Made by a program: the position numbers and the translations under genes. Of a stretch of DNA of 9,362 nt, positions 1 to 5,679 are shown piece by piece; position 1 is the first letter of the stretch; every line of letters starts with the position of its first letter. Origin of the DNA: Solirubrobacteraceae bacterium (lineage in GTDB: Bacteria; Actinomycetota; Thermoleophilia; Solirubrobacterales; Solirubrobacteraceae). The notes beneath the pieces are model-generated. The model ran no database searches. It worked only from the letters and a program-made list of their open reading frames with translations, and was not told where the DNA came from. The stretch spans positions 1 through 9,362 of the forward strand of contig JAICUS010000203.1 in NCBI GenBank assembly GCA_025935735.1, written 5' to 3'.

Positions 1-1
1 C

Positions 2-214
2 ATGGCGAACGTCGAGGCCCACATCACGGGCACCGTGTGGAAGATCGAGGTGGCGGTCGGCGACCAGGTCGAGGAGGGCGACACGGTCGCGATCCTCGAG
101 TCGATGAAGATGGAGATGCCGGTGGAGGCCGAGGACGAGGGGACGGTCAAGGAGATCCTCGTCCAGGAGGGCCAGTCGGTCTCCGAGGGCGACCCGCTGG
201 TCGTGCTCGAGTAG
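2..214 (+). CDS. Biotin carboxyl carrier protein, small single-domain (TB7.3-like)
   Basis: A 70-residue protein that is only a biotinyl/lipoyl carrier domain. It carries the biotinylation motif ESMKMEM, with the acceptor lysine at residue 36, and the paired glycine-containing hairpin halves (GDQVEEGD near 20-27, EGQSVSEGD near 56-64) that place the lysine on a beta-turn. Size and sequence resemble the 71-residue mycobacterial biotinylated protein TB7.3, as I remember it. By family, such proteins accept CO2 from a biotin carboxylase and pass it to a carboxyltransferase, as in acyl-CoA carboxylases; neither partner is in view. The ATG is the second base of the window, so its ribosome binding site cannot be seen and a longer form cannot be strictly excluded. 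The length matches stand-alone carriers, so this start is likely. The crotonase-family gene follows after 2 bases, suggesting cotranscription and translational coupling. Confidence 0.93.
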   Translation: MANVEAHITGTVWKIEVAVGDQVEEGDTVAILESMKMEMPVEAEDEGTVKEILVQEGQSVSEGDPLVVLE

Positions 215-216
215 CT

Positions 217-981
217 GTGGGCTCGCTGGAGATCGACGAGCCGGCGGACGGGGTCGTCCGGCTGACGATCTCCAATCCGGCCAAGCGCAATGCGCTGGAC
301 CGCGAGATCCTCGACGCGCTGGAGCGGACGCTGCCGGCGCTCGACGCCCGCTGCGTCGTGCTGACCGGCGCCGGCTCGATCTTCTCGGCCGGCTATGACA
401 TCGGCGACCTCGCGCCCGAGCGGCTGGCCGAGGAGGCGGCGGAGCTCGTCGCCCATCCGTTCCAGGCGGCGCTGGAGGCGCTCGACGCGGTCGCCCCGCC
501 GGTGGTGGCAGCGCTCAACGGCCACGCGATCGGCGGCGGGCTGGAGCTCGCGCTCGGCTGCGACCTGCGCGTGATGGCATCCGGGTCGCGCGTGGGGATG
601 CCGCCGGCCCGGCTCGGGCTCGTCTACTCGCACACCGGGCTGCGGCGCTTCCTCGACGCGATCGGCGGCGCCCGCACGCGCGAGCTCTTCCTCACGGCGC
701 GGCTGATCGACGCGCGCGAGGCGCTGGGCTGGGGCCTCGTGAACGAGGTCGTGGGGCGCGACGAGGTGGCCGCGCGCGGCGTCGCCCTCGCGTCCGAGAT
801 CGCCGCGCTGTCACCGATCTCGGTGCGCGGCAACAAGCGCGTGCTGCGCGAGCTGCTGGCCGCGCCGCTGGACCCGGCGGTCACCGCGGAGCTGGACGCG
901 CTGCGCGAGGCGTCCTTCCGCTCCGCGGACTTCGCCGAGGGCGTGCGCGCGTTCGCGGAGAAGCGCTCGCCACGCTACTGA
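217..981 (+). CDS. Enoyl-CoA hydratase/isomerase (crotonase) family protein, methylmalonyl-CoA decarboxylase-like
   Basis: A 254-residue crotonase-fold protein, usual for the family. The GTG at 217 lies 2 bases after the carrier's stop. In-frame sequence upstream is only the shadow of the carrier gene. The oxyanion-hole segments are present: FSAGYDIGDL (56-65) and GHAIGGGLELALGCDL (102-117). Glu110 matches the first catalytic glutamate of crotonase. The second crotonase glutamate (in the QPEI motif) is replaced by Pro130 in VGMPPARLGL, so ordinary hydratase chemistry is doubtful. Several segments (SAGxDIxxL, MxPxxLGxxY with Tyr137, and the C-terminal EKRxP) resemble E. coli methylmalonyl-CoA decarboxylase ScpB/YgfG as I recall it, though the histidine of FSAGHDI is tyrosine here. 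Following a biotin carrier, a malonyl-type CoA decarboxylase or repair role is plausible. Family assignment is secure; the specific reaction is inference. The protein is cytosolic, with no signal peptide. Confidence 0.93.
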   Translation: MGSLEIDEPADGVVRLTISNPAKRNALDREILDALERTLPALDARCVVLTGAGSIFSAGYDIGDLAPERLAEEAAELVAHPFQAALEALDAVAPPVVAALNGHAIGGGLELALGCDLRVMASGSRVGMPPARLGLVYSHTGLRRFLDAIGGARTRELFLTARLIDAREALGWGLVNEVVGRDEVAARGVALASEIAALSPISVRGNKRVLRELLAAPLDPAVTAELDALREASFRSADFAEGVRAFAEKRSPRY

Positions 982-1005
982 GGTCGGATGATCGGGGTGG
1001 GGCGG

Positions 1006-1018
1006 AGGGGCTGCCCCT
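1006..1018. terminator. Possible short bidirectional hairpin between convergent genes
   Basis: AGGGG-CTG-CCCCT forms a perfect 5-bp stem with a 3-base loop. It lies in the 40-base gap between the crotonase gene (ending at 981) and the oppositely oriented small membrane protein gene (ending at 1022). It could stop transcription from both sides. There is no T tract on either side, so its role as an intrinsic terminator is uncertain. Confidence 0.3.
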
Positions 1019-1021
1019 GCC

Positions 1022-1192
1022 TCAGTACCAGCGGCCGCGGGCGAAACCTCCGAACGCGATCAGGCCGATCAGAGCGATGATCAGCCCGATCCAGAAGCTC
1101 CAGACGATCATCAGCACGATGCCGACGATGACGATGATCCCGCCGAGCGAGATCCCCCCGATACCACCCCGACTGCCTTCTGGTGCGGCCAT
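1022..1192 (-). CDS. Small hydrophobic membrane protein of unknown function
   Basis: A 56-residue protein I do not recognise. After a short polar N-terminus (MAAPEGSRGG), almost the whole chain is hydrophobic: a glycine-rich GGIGGISLGG stretch runs into one segment (about 17-33), and WIGLIIALIGLIAFGG (about 34-49) forms another. It ends in the basic tail RGRWY. This suits one long or two short membrane helices with a tight turn, and the spaced glycines could mediate helix packing. The ATG at 1192 is chosen because AAGGAG (minus strand, 1206-1201) lies 8 bases upstream. The reading frame stays open further 5', but that part has no comparable start and reads like low-value GC-rich sequence. The gene stands alone on this strand, divergent from the BioF-type gene and convergent with the crotonase gene. 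Bacterial proteins of this type are often stress-related, but nothing here shows that. Confidence 0.78.
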   Translation of the reverse strand: MAAPEGSRGGIGGISLGGIIVIVGIVLMIVWSFWIGLIIALIGLIAFGGFARGRWY

Positions 1193-1200
1193 CTCCGCCA

Positions 1201-1206
1201 CTCCTT
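1201..1206 (-). promoter_or_regulatory. Ribosome binding site deciding the start of the small membrane protein
   Basis: On the minus strand AAGGAG is followed by 8 bases and then the ATG at 1192. It is one of the best Shine-Dalgarno matches in the window and fixes the start at residue 59 of the longer open frame. Confidence 0.75.
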
Positions 1207-1218
1207 CCAGATATGCCT

Positions 1219-1237
1219 CGCCGGCTCGGAGCCGGCG
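1219..1237. promoter_or_regulatory. 19-base perfect palindrome upstream of the small membrane protein
   Basis: CGCCGGCTC-G-GAGCCGGCG has 9-base arms around a single central base. It lies 27-45 bases upstream of the membrane protein's ATG, between the ribosome binding site and a minus-strand GGGGTAC (1259-1253) that could be a stress-sigma-like -10 element. It could be a protein-binding operator or, in RNA, a leader hairpin with a slightly opened loop. In GC-rich DNA such dyads arise more often than in balanced DNA, so function is unproven. Confidence 0.4.
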
Positions 1238-1302
1238 CCCGCAGATTTGAGCGTACCCCTGCGTGAGGCGGAAATGACACGCTGCGACTTTCCCGTCCGC
1301 CC

Positions 1303-1319
1303 CGGGACGTAGCGTCCCG
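1303..1319. promoter_or_regulatory. 17-base inverted repeat upstream of the BioF-type gene
   Basis: CGGGACG-TAG-CGTCCCG has perfect 7-base arms and a 3-base centre, and lies 50-66 bases before the ATG at 1369. The position suits an operator or a 5'-leader hairpin for the biotin gene. It does not match the TGAAC-N3-GTTCA-type site I associate with the actinobacterial biotin regulator BioQ, so the cognate factor, if any, is unknown. Confidence 0.35.
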
Positions 1320-1355
1320 TCGCGCAGCCCACCCGACGCCCGGGCGTGCGCGCCC

Positions 1356-1363
1356 AGGGAGGA
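1356..1363 (+). promoter_or_regulatory. Ribosome binding site of the BioF-type gene
   Basis: AGGGAGGA lies 5 bases upstream of the ATG at 1369, a strong Shine-Dalgarno match that supports this start. Confidence 0.8.
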
Positions 1364-1368
1364 CATAG

Positions 1369-2592
1369 ATGCTGGATCTCGAGGACCGCCTGGACGAGCT
1401 GAGCCAGCTCGGCCTGCACCAGCGGATGCGGATGGTCTCCGGGCCGCAGGGCCCGCGGGTGGTGCTCGACGGCCGTCCCGTCCTGCTGCTGTGCTCGGGC
1501 AACGCGCTCGGGCTGGCCGACCATCCGCGCGTGCGCCAGGCCGCGGCCGACGCGGCGATGCGCTGGGGCGTCGGCGCGGGGGCGGCGCGGGTGTCGTGCG
1601 GCACGATGACCCTGCACCGCCGGCTGGAGGAGCGCCTGGCGGACTTCGTCGGGCGGCGGGCCGCGCTGCTCTTCGGGTCGGGCTCGCTGGCCAACCTGGG
1701 CGCGATCCCGGCGCTGGTCCGGCGCGGCGAGGTCGTGCTGCACGACGAGCTCAGCCACGCCTCCATCCGCGACGGCTGCCGGCTGTCGGGGGCCGACGTC
1801 GTGGCCTACCGCCACGCCGACCCCGAGCACCTCGCCTGGGCGCTGCGCCAGGCGGACGGGCGGGCGGCGCTGATCTGCACGGACGGCATGTTCGGCATGG
1901 ACGGCGACGTCGCGCCGCTGGAGGAGATCGTCACGCTCGCCCGCCGGTTCGACGCCCGCGTGCTGGTCGACGAGGCGCACGCGCTCGGCGCGCTCGGCCC
2001 GGGCGGCCGCGGCGCGGTGGCCGAGGCCGGGCTGGAGGCCGAGGTCGACGTCGTCACGGGCACGCTGGGCAAGGCGCTCGGCGCCTACGGCGGGTTCGTG
2101 GCCTGCGACCACGTCACGGCCCGCTTCCTCGTGCACTCCGCCCGCACGCTCCTGCACTCCACCGCCCTTCCCCCCGTGGCCGTGGCCGCGGCGATGGCCG
2201 CGCTCGAGCTGCTCGAGGAGCAGCCCCGCCGCGTGGCGCGCCTGCGGGCGAACGGCGAGTCGCTGCGCGACGGGCTGGCCCGCGAGGGCTTCGAGGTCTC
2301 CGGCGCGGCCGCCCACGTCGTGCCGCTGGTCGTCGGCGACACCGAGCTGGCCGGCCGGATCGTCGAGCACGCCCTCGAGCACGGGGTGTTCGCCGAGGCC
2401 GTCCGCCCGCCGGCCGTCCCCGAGGGCACCGCGCGCGTGCGAGTGGCGGCGATGTCGTCGCATACCCGCGCCGAGCTCCGCGACGCGGCGCGAGTGCTGG
2501 CGCGCGCCGCCGTCCGCGCGGGGTTCCGGCCGGGCGCCGGGGTTCCCGTGGCCGCGGCGCAGGTGTTCGACGGCCTCGCGTCGGCCGCATAG
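1369..2592 (+). CDS. bioF: 8-amino-7-oxononanoate synthase (BioF-like alpha-oxoamine synthase)
   Basis: A 407-residue PLP-dependent enzyme of fold type I, alpha-oxoamine synthase family. By family, BioF condenses pimeloyl-CoA or pimeloyl-ACP with alanine to give 8-amino-7-oxononanoate, the first committed step of biotin ring assembly. Seen in the sequence: HDELSHASIRDGC with the PLP-stacking His130; the VLVDEAHALG block with Asp201 and His204; and GTLGKALGAYGG with Lys235 as the Schiff-base lysine. The C-terminal AVRPPAVPEGTARVRV resembles the RPPTVPxGTSRLR block of known BioF proteins. The family's usual NYLGL near the N-terminus is NALGL here (45-49). A C-terminal tail of about 20 residues makes it slightly longer than E. 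coli BioF (384). Kbl (2-amino-3-ketobutyrate CoA ligase) or another oxoamine synthase is the main alternative. No bioA, bioD or bioB is in view, but a biotin carrier lies about 1.2 kb upstream. A strong ribosome binding site supports the start. Confidence 0.87.
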   Translation: MLDLEDRLDELSQLGLHQRMRMVSGPQGPRVVLDGRPVLLLCSGNALGLADHPRVRQAAADAAMRWGVGAGAARVSCGTMTLHRRLEERLADFVGRRAALLFGSGSLANLGAIPALVRRGEVVLHDELSHASIRDGCRLSGADVVAYRHADPEHLAWALRQADGRAALICTDGMFGMDGDVAPLEEIVTLARRFDARVLVDEAHALGALGPGGRGAVAEAGLEAEVDVVTGTLGKALGAYGGFVACDHVTARFLVHSARTLLHSTALPPVAVAAAMAALELLEEQPRRVARLRANGESLRDGLAREGFEVSGAAAHVVPLVVGDTELAGRIVEHALEHGVFAEAVRPPAVPEGTARVRVAAMSSHTRAELRDAARVLARAAVRAGFRPGAGVPVAAAQVFDGLASAA

Positions 2593-2789
2593 ACGCGCGC
2601 CGCTGGGGCGCCATCGAACTGCTTGCTGGGTAGGGAGGAGGTCCCTTCGGGGCGCCGCGATGAGCGCGAACGCGCCACGCGGGGTCGGAAAGTATCCGCA
2701 TAGGCAACGTTCCAGCCCCGACCAAGATTCCCCCGGGCGCCGGGCTGACTTTCCCGCTTACCCAGCCGCAGTTGGCCGGCGGAGAACGA
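2593..2789. other. Convergent intergenic region with possible RNA structure, no gene seen
   Basis: The gap separates the ends of the BioF-type gene (+) and the BKACE gene (-). It has more A/T around 2689-2760 than its flanks. Several stems can be drawn: CCC-TTCG-GGG (2643-2652); GGCGC pairing with GCGCC (2651-2655 with 2672-2676); GGTCGG with CCGACC (2683-2688 with 2718-2723); and GGAAAGT with ACTTTCC (2687-2693 with 2748-2754). Not all can coexist. I recognise no riboswitch, tRNA or small-RNA family and find no convincing protein frame. It most likely holds the 3' ends of both transcripts. Confidence 0.5.
2651..2676 (+). terminator. Possible GC-rich terminator hairpin after the BioF-type gene
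   Basis: GGCGC (2651-2655) and GCGCC (2672-2676) can close a stem about 60 bases after the stop at 2592. The sequence between them contains a further GCGCG/CGCGC dyad (2664-2675). No T tract follows, so this would be a terminator of the kind often proposed for GC-rich actinobacteria. Weak evidence. Confidence 0.25.
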
Positions 2790-3542
2790 CTACGCGTAGC
2801 GAGCAGCGGCCGCGGCCACCAACGCCGTGTTGTCGACCGCGGGCGAGCCATCGGGCAGTTCCAGCGTGTCCTCAAACCCCACCCGGATGTCGCGACCCAA
2901 AGGGACCGCGGCGTCGAGCACGGCCCACGCGGCCGCGCCGGCACCGTGGTGCAGCCGCGGCGTCGGGATCGCCGCGGCGTCCAGCGCGGCGTCGATGTCG
3001 GCCGCCTGCGCGACGGCGTCCGGGCCGCTGGCGGAGAGCGGCACGACCAGGACGCGCCGCACCGGCGGGTGGCGGCGGCCGCGTCCGAACCCGCCGCGGC
3101 CCCAGCGCTCGACGAGGCCGCTGGCGGCGAGCGCCTCGACGTTCGCGGCGGTCCAGACGCCGGCCGCGATGCCGATCCCGCGCTCGGTCAGCAGCGCGGC
3201 CAGCTCGGTCCAGCCCTCCTCGGACACGTTGACCGAGACGAGGTCCGGGCGCGCGGTCCAGCCGGCGATCGCGCCGGCGCGGGCGTCGACGTCGCCGCCG
3301 GTGATCCACAGGCCGGTGGACAGCGAGAGCTCGGTGCGCGGGGCGGCCGCGCGGATCGCGTGCACGGCGGCGGCGACGTCCGCCGGCGCGAGCGACTCGT
3401 GGCCGTCGCCGTCGCGCGGGTGGCAGTGCAGCGACCGCGCGCCGGCGGCGACGCACGCGGCCGCCGCGGCGGCCAGCTCGGACGCCGATTTGGGGACCTG
3501 CGGCTCGGCGCGGTCGCCGTTCAGGCAGGCTTGCAGGAGCAC
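2790..3542 (-). CDS. Beta-keto acid cleavage enzyme (BKACE, DUF849; 3-keto-5-aminohexanoate cleavage family)
   Basis: A 250-residue TIM-barrel protein of the BKACE family. By family, these zinc enzymes transfer an acetyl-unit equivalent: a beta-keto acid plus acetyl-CoA gives acetoacetate plus a new acyl-CoA. The first strand reads LLQACLNG, the family's usual opening. Metal ligands are visible: His39 and His41 in LHCHPRD, and Glu224 in GFEDTLELPDG. SVNVSEEGW and RVLVVPL mark inner barrel strands. It is at the short end for the family (often 270-300). The GTG at 3542 is chosen because it sits directly before the conserved first strand; an ATG 27 codons further upstream would add an arginine- and cysteine-rich leader unlike the family. 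The ribosome binding site is weak. The gene starts 22 bases after the stop of the membrane protein gene, as last gene of the cluster. The physiological keto acid cannot be read from the sequence. Confidence 0.9.
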   Translation of the reverse strand: MLLQACLNGDRAEPQVPKSASELAAAAAACVAAGARSLHCHPRDGDGHESLAPADVAAAVHAIRAAAPRTELSLSTGLWITGGDVDARAGAIAGWTARPDLVSVNVSEEGWTELAALLTERGIGIAAGVWTAANVEALAASGLVERWGRGGFGRGRRHPPVRRVLVVPLSASGPDAVAQAADIDAALDAAAIPTPRLHHGAGAAAWAVLDAAVPLGRDIRVGFEDTLELPDGSPAVDNTALVAAAAARYA

Positions 3543-3564
3543 ACGTCCAGCATGGCAGCGCGCC

Positions 3565-4155
3565 TCACGTCTGCGTGCGCGCGCACACGCCGGGAAGCGC
3601 CGCGAGCGCGAGCAACAGGGCACAGGCGAGGAACGTCCAGCGCGTGCCGACCAGCGGGATCAGCGCGAGCGCGGAGGCGAAGGTGCCGACCAGCCCGCCG
3701 GCCGTGGACAGCGCGTAAACGCGGCCGGCCGCATCGCCCGCGCCGGCCGGGCCGGTCACCCGCAGCCGGATCGCCCAGGGCGAGACGGCGCCCAGCACGA
3801 GCACCGGCGGCGCCACCAGCACGAGCAGCGCGACCAGCGAGCCCGACAGCTCGCCCAGCGCGTCTTCGGTGCCGGCGAGCAGCGGGATCGCCAGCAGCGG
3901 GACCAGCGCCACCAGCGCCGCGCCGAGCAGGGCGACCAGGGACAGCGCCCGCAGCCGCGGCCGCCGGTCGGCCAGCCGGCCGCCCACCCAGTAGCCCGCC
4001 GACAAGGCGATCAGCACGACGCCGATCGTGTTCGCCCACACCACCGTGGACGCCCCGAAGGCCGGCGCCACCAGCCGCTGGGCCGCGATCTCGGCGCCGA
4101 GCGTCGCCACGCCGGCGGCGAACACCACGAGCTCCACCAGGCCGTAGCGCCTCAA
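3565..4155 (-). CDS. Membrane-only paralogue of the fused membrane/spermidine-synthase-like protein
   Basis: A 196-residue, very hydrophobic protein with about six predicted membrane helices. It matches only the membrane half of the upstream neighbour: both share LGAEIAA, GASTV-WANTIGVVL, GGRLADRRP, LGAVSPWAIRLR and the AGRxYAxSTxGxLxGT block, in the same order. It stops where the neighbour's soluble catalytic half begins, so it is a tandem paralogue lacking the SpeE-like domain. The proposed start is TTG at 4155, whose last two bases form part of the neighbour's TGA stop. GGAGGAG lies 5 bases upstream, inside the neighbour's last codons. A GTG a few codons downstream is an alternative. Function is unknown; it could pair with the full-length protein as a membrane partner or act as a small transporter-like subunit. 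A decaying duplicate is possible, but the frame is intact and the translation signal strong. Confidence 0.82.
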   Translation of the reverse strand: MRRYGLVELVVFAAGVATLGAEIAAQRLVAPAFGASTVVWANTIGVVLIALSAGYWVGGRLADRRPRLRALSLVALLGAALVALVPLLAIPLLAGTEDALGELSGSLVALLVLVAPPVLVLGAVSPWAIRLRVTGPAGAGDAAGRVYALSTAGGLVGTFASALALIPLVGTRWTFLACALLLALAALPGVCARTQT

Positions 4156-5669
4156 TGCGACTCCTCCGCGGCGTACTTGACGATCGACGTGTCGATCAGC
4201 CACTCGACCGGCGCGCGATCGTCGGTGAAGACCGTGCCGCCGCGCAGCGGCGCGCCGAGCTGCTCGCCCTGCGTCCAGGCCAGCGCGCTCAGCGCGGACG
4301 GGACCGGCGCGGCCTGGACGAACGTGCCGCCCAGCGAGTCGGCCGACGCCATCAGCAGCGTGTTCGTCCGCTTGATCGGGTCGCGCGCCACGTGCGGGAA
4401 GACGGCACGCATGGTGGCGGTGAGCGCGCGCTCGAGCGCGTCCGAGTCGCTCGGGTGGCCGACGTTGACGATGACCGTCCCGCCCGGCGCCAGATGCCGG
4501 CGCACCAGCGCGAAGAACTCGCGTGTGGTCAGGTAGAACGGGATGTACGGCTGGCGGTAGGCGTCGACGAAGATCGAGTCGTACCGCGCGCGCGACACCC
4601 GCAGGAACGGCCGCGCGTCCTGGGCGTACTCGTGCAGCTGCGGGCGCGGGGTCAGCCCGAAGTAGCGGCGGCCGATCTCGAACAGCTTCGGGTCGATCTC
4701 GACGGCGTCGATCCGCGTCGCCGGGAAGTAGCGGGCGTACGCGCGGGCGACGGTCCCGCCGGCCGTGCCGAGGATGGCGATCCGCCGCGGCGGGCCGCCG
4801 GAGCCGCTCGCGAACGGCAGCACCAGGAAGCCGTCCCAGTAGTTGCCGGTCAACACGGTGTTGCGGCGCCAGACGGAGTGGACCGCCTGCCCCTCGTTGA
4901 GCTCCAGCCGGCGCGAGCCGTCCGGCAGCTGGACCACGCGCGCGTACTGATAGGGCGTCTCGGTCTCGTAGAGCACCCGCCCCTCCTCCACCGGCTTGAC
5001 GATCCCGGCCGGCAGCACGAGCGCGGCCAGCAGCACGCCGGGGACCGCGAGCCATCCGCGGCCCAGCTCCAGCGCCGCGGCGGTCGCCGGGACCGCCGCC
5101 AGCACCAGGAACGTGCGCTGCGTGCCGAGGTGCGGGATCAGCACGAGCGCCGCGGTCCACGTCCCGGCGAGCGAGCCGAACGTGGAGATCGCGTACAGCC
5201 GCCCCGCCACCGAGCCCGCGGACTCCACCGACGCCAGCCGCAGCCGGATCGCCCATGGCGACACCGCGCCCAGCAGCAGCAGCGGCACGGCCACCAGTAC
5301 GAGCACGCCGAACAGCGACGAGAAGAACGCGCCGACCGACAGCTCGTCGAACGCCCGCACGCTCAGCTTCAGGAACGGGTGCGCGACCAGCGGGACGATG
5401 GCGAGCAGCAGGCTGGCCAGCAGCACGAGCTCGGCCAGCGCCCGGCGGCTGGGCCGGCGGTCGGCCAGGCGCCCGCCGAGCCGGTAGCCGACGGCCAGCG
5501 CGACCAGCACGACCCCGATCGTGTTCGCCCAGATCACCGTCGAGGCGCCGAAGAACGGCGCCATGAGCCGGGCGGCCGCGATCTCCGCGCCCAGCGAGCT
5601 GAACCCGACCGCGGCCACGAGCAGCTCCAGCGGCGCGCGCAGCCCGACCCGGACCGTCGACGTCGTCAC
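4152..5669 (-). CDS. Fused membrane protein with spermidine-synthase-like (SpeE/methyltransferase-fold) domain
   Basis: A 505-residue two-part protein. Residues about 13-225 form some seven membrane helices with short loops, including WANTIGVVL (48-56) and LGAVSPWAIRLR (133-144). Residues about 235-500 form a Rossmann-type spermidine synthase-like domain: ETPYQYARVV (237-246), LNEGQAVHSVW (257-267), the nucleotide-type loop ILGTAGGTVAR (299-309), acidic strand end VEIDP (323-327), QDARPFL (350-356) and FVDAYRQP (367-374). Asp369 matches the catalytic aspartate position. The DxxDPxGPA substrate block of true spermidine synthases is not seen, so the amine donor chemistry may differ. Such fusions are usually annotated as fused MFS/spermidine synthase. 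The GTG at 5669 lies 10 bases after the rubredoxin stop, with only a weak ribosome site, suggesting reinitiation. The last codons overlap the start of the membrane-only paralogue. Confidence 0.88.
   Translation of the reverse strand: MTTSTVRVGLRAPLELLVAAVGFSSLGAEIAAARLMAPFFGASTVIWANTIGVVLVALAVGYRLGGRLADRRPSRRALAELVLLASLLLAIVPLVAHPFLKLSVRAFDELSVGAFFSSLFGVLVLVAVPLLLLGAVSPWAIRLRLASVESAGSVAGRLYAISTFGSLAGTWTAALVLIPHLGTQRTFLVLAAVPATAAALELGRGWLAVPGVLLAALVLPAGIVKPVEEGRVLYETETPYQYARVVQLPDGSRRLELNEGQAVHSVWRRNTVLTGNYWDGFLVLPFASGSGGPPRRIAILGTAGGTVARAYARYFPATRIDAVEIDPKLFEIGRRYFGLTPRPQLHEYAQDARPFLRVSRARYDSIFVDAYRQPYIPFYLTTREFFALVRRHLAPGGTVIVNVGHPSDSDALERALTATMRAVFPHVARDPIKRTNTLLMASADSLGGTFVQAAPVPSALSALAWTQGEQLGAPLRGGTVFTDDRAPVEWLIDTSIVKYAAEESH
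4161..4167 (-). promoter_or_regulatory. Ribosome binding site for the TTG start of the membrane-only paralogue
   Basis: GGAGGAG on the minus strand (4167-4161), in the last coding codons of the upstream gene, is followed by TCGCA and then TTG overlapping TGA (TTGA). This signal is the main reason for choosing TTG at 4155, and it implies tight translational coupling. Confidence 0.7.
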
Positions 5670-5679
5670 ACCGACATGA

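Noticed and set aside
1111..2463. A 450-codon minus-strand open frame opposite the BioF-type gene
   Set aside because: Antisense to a conserved gene with catalytic residues in place; the product is biased and shows no family motif.
1286..2756. Ten-base direct repeat GACTTTCCCG at 1286-1295 and 2747-2756
   Set aside because: Repeats of this length are expected many times by chance in a window of this size, and the flanking bases do not match.
2593..2789. Possible riboswitch or small RNA in the convergent gap
   Set aside because: The region lies at the 3' ends of both neighbouring genes, so no downstream gene could be controlled, and I could match no known riboswitch core. A covariance-model search (Rfam) would decide.
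2660..3232. Plus-strand frame starting with ATG in the convergent gap
   Set aside because: Runs almost wholly antisense to the BKACE gene, has Arg/Pro-rich composition, and no ribosome site precedes the ATG at a suitable distance.
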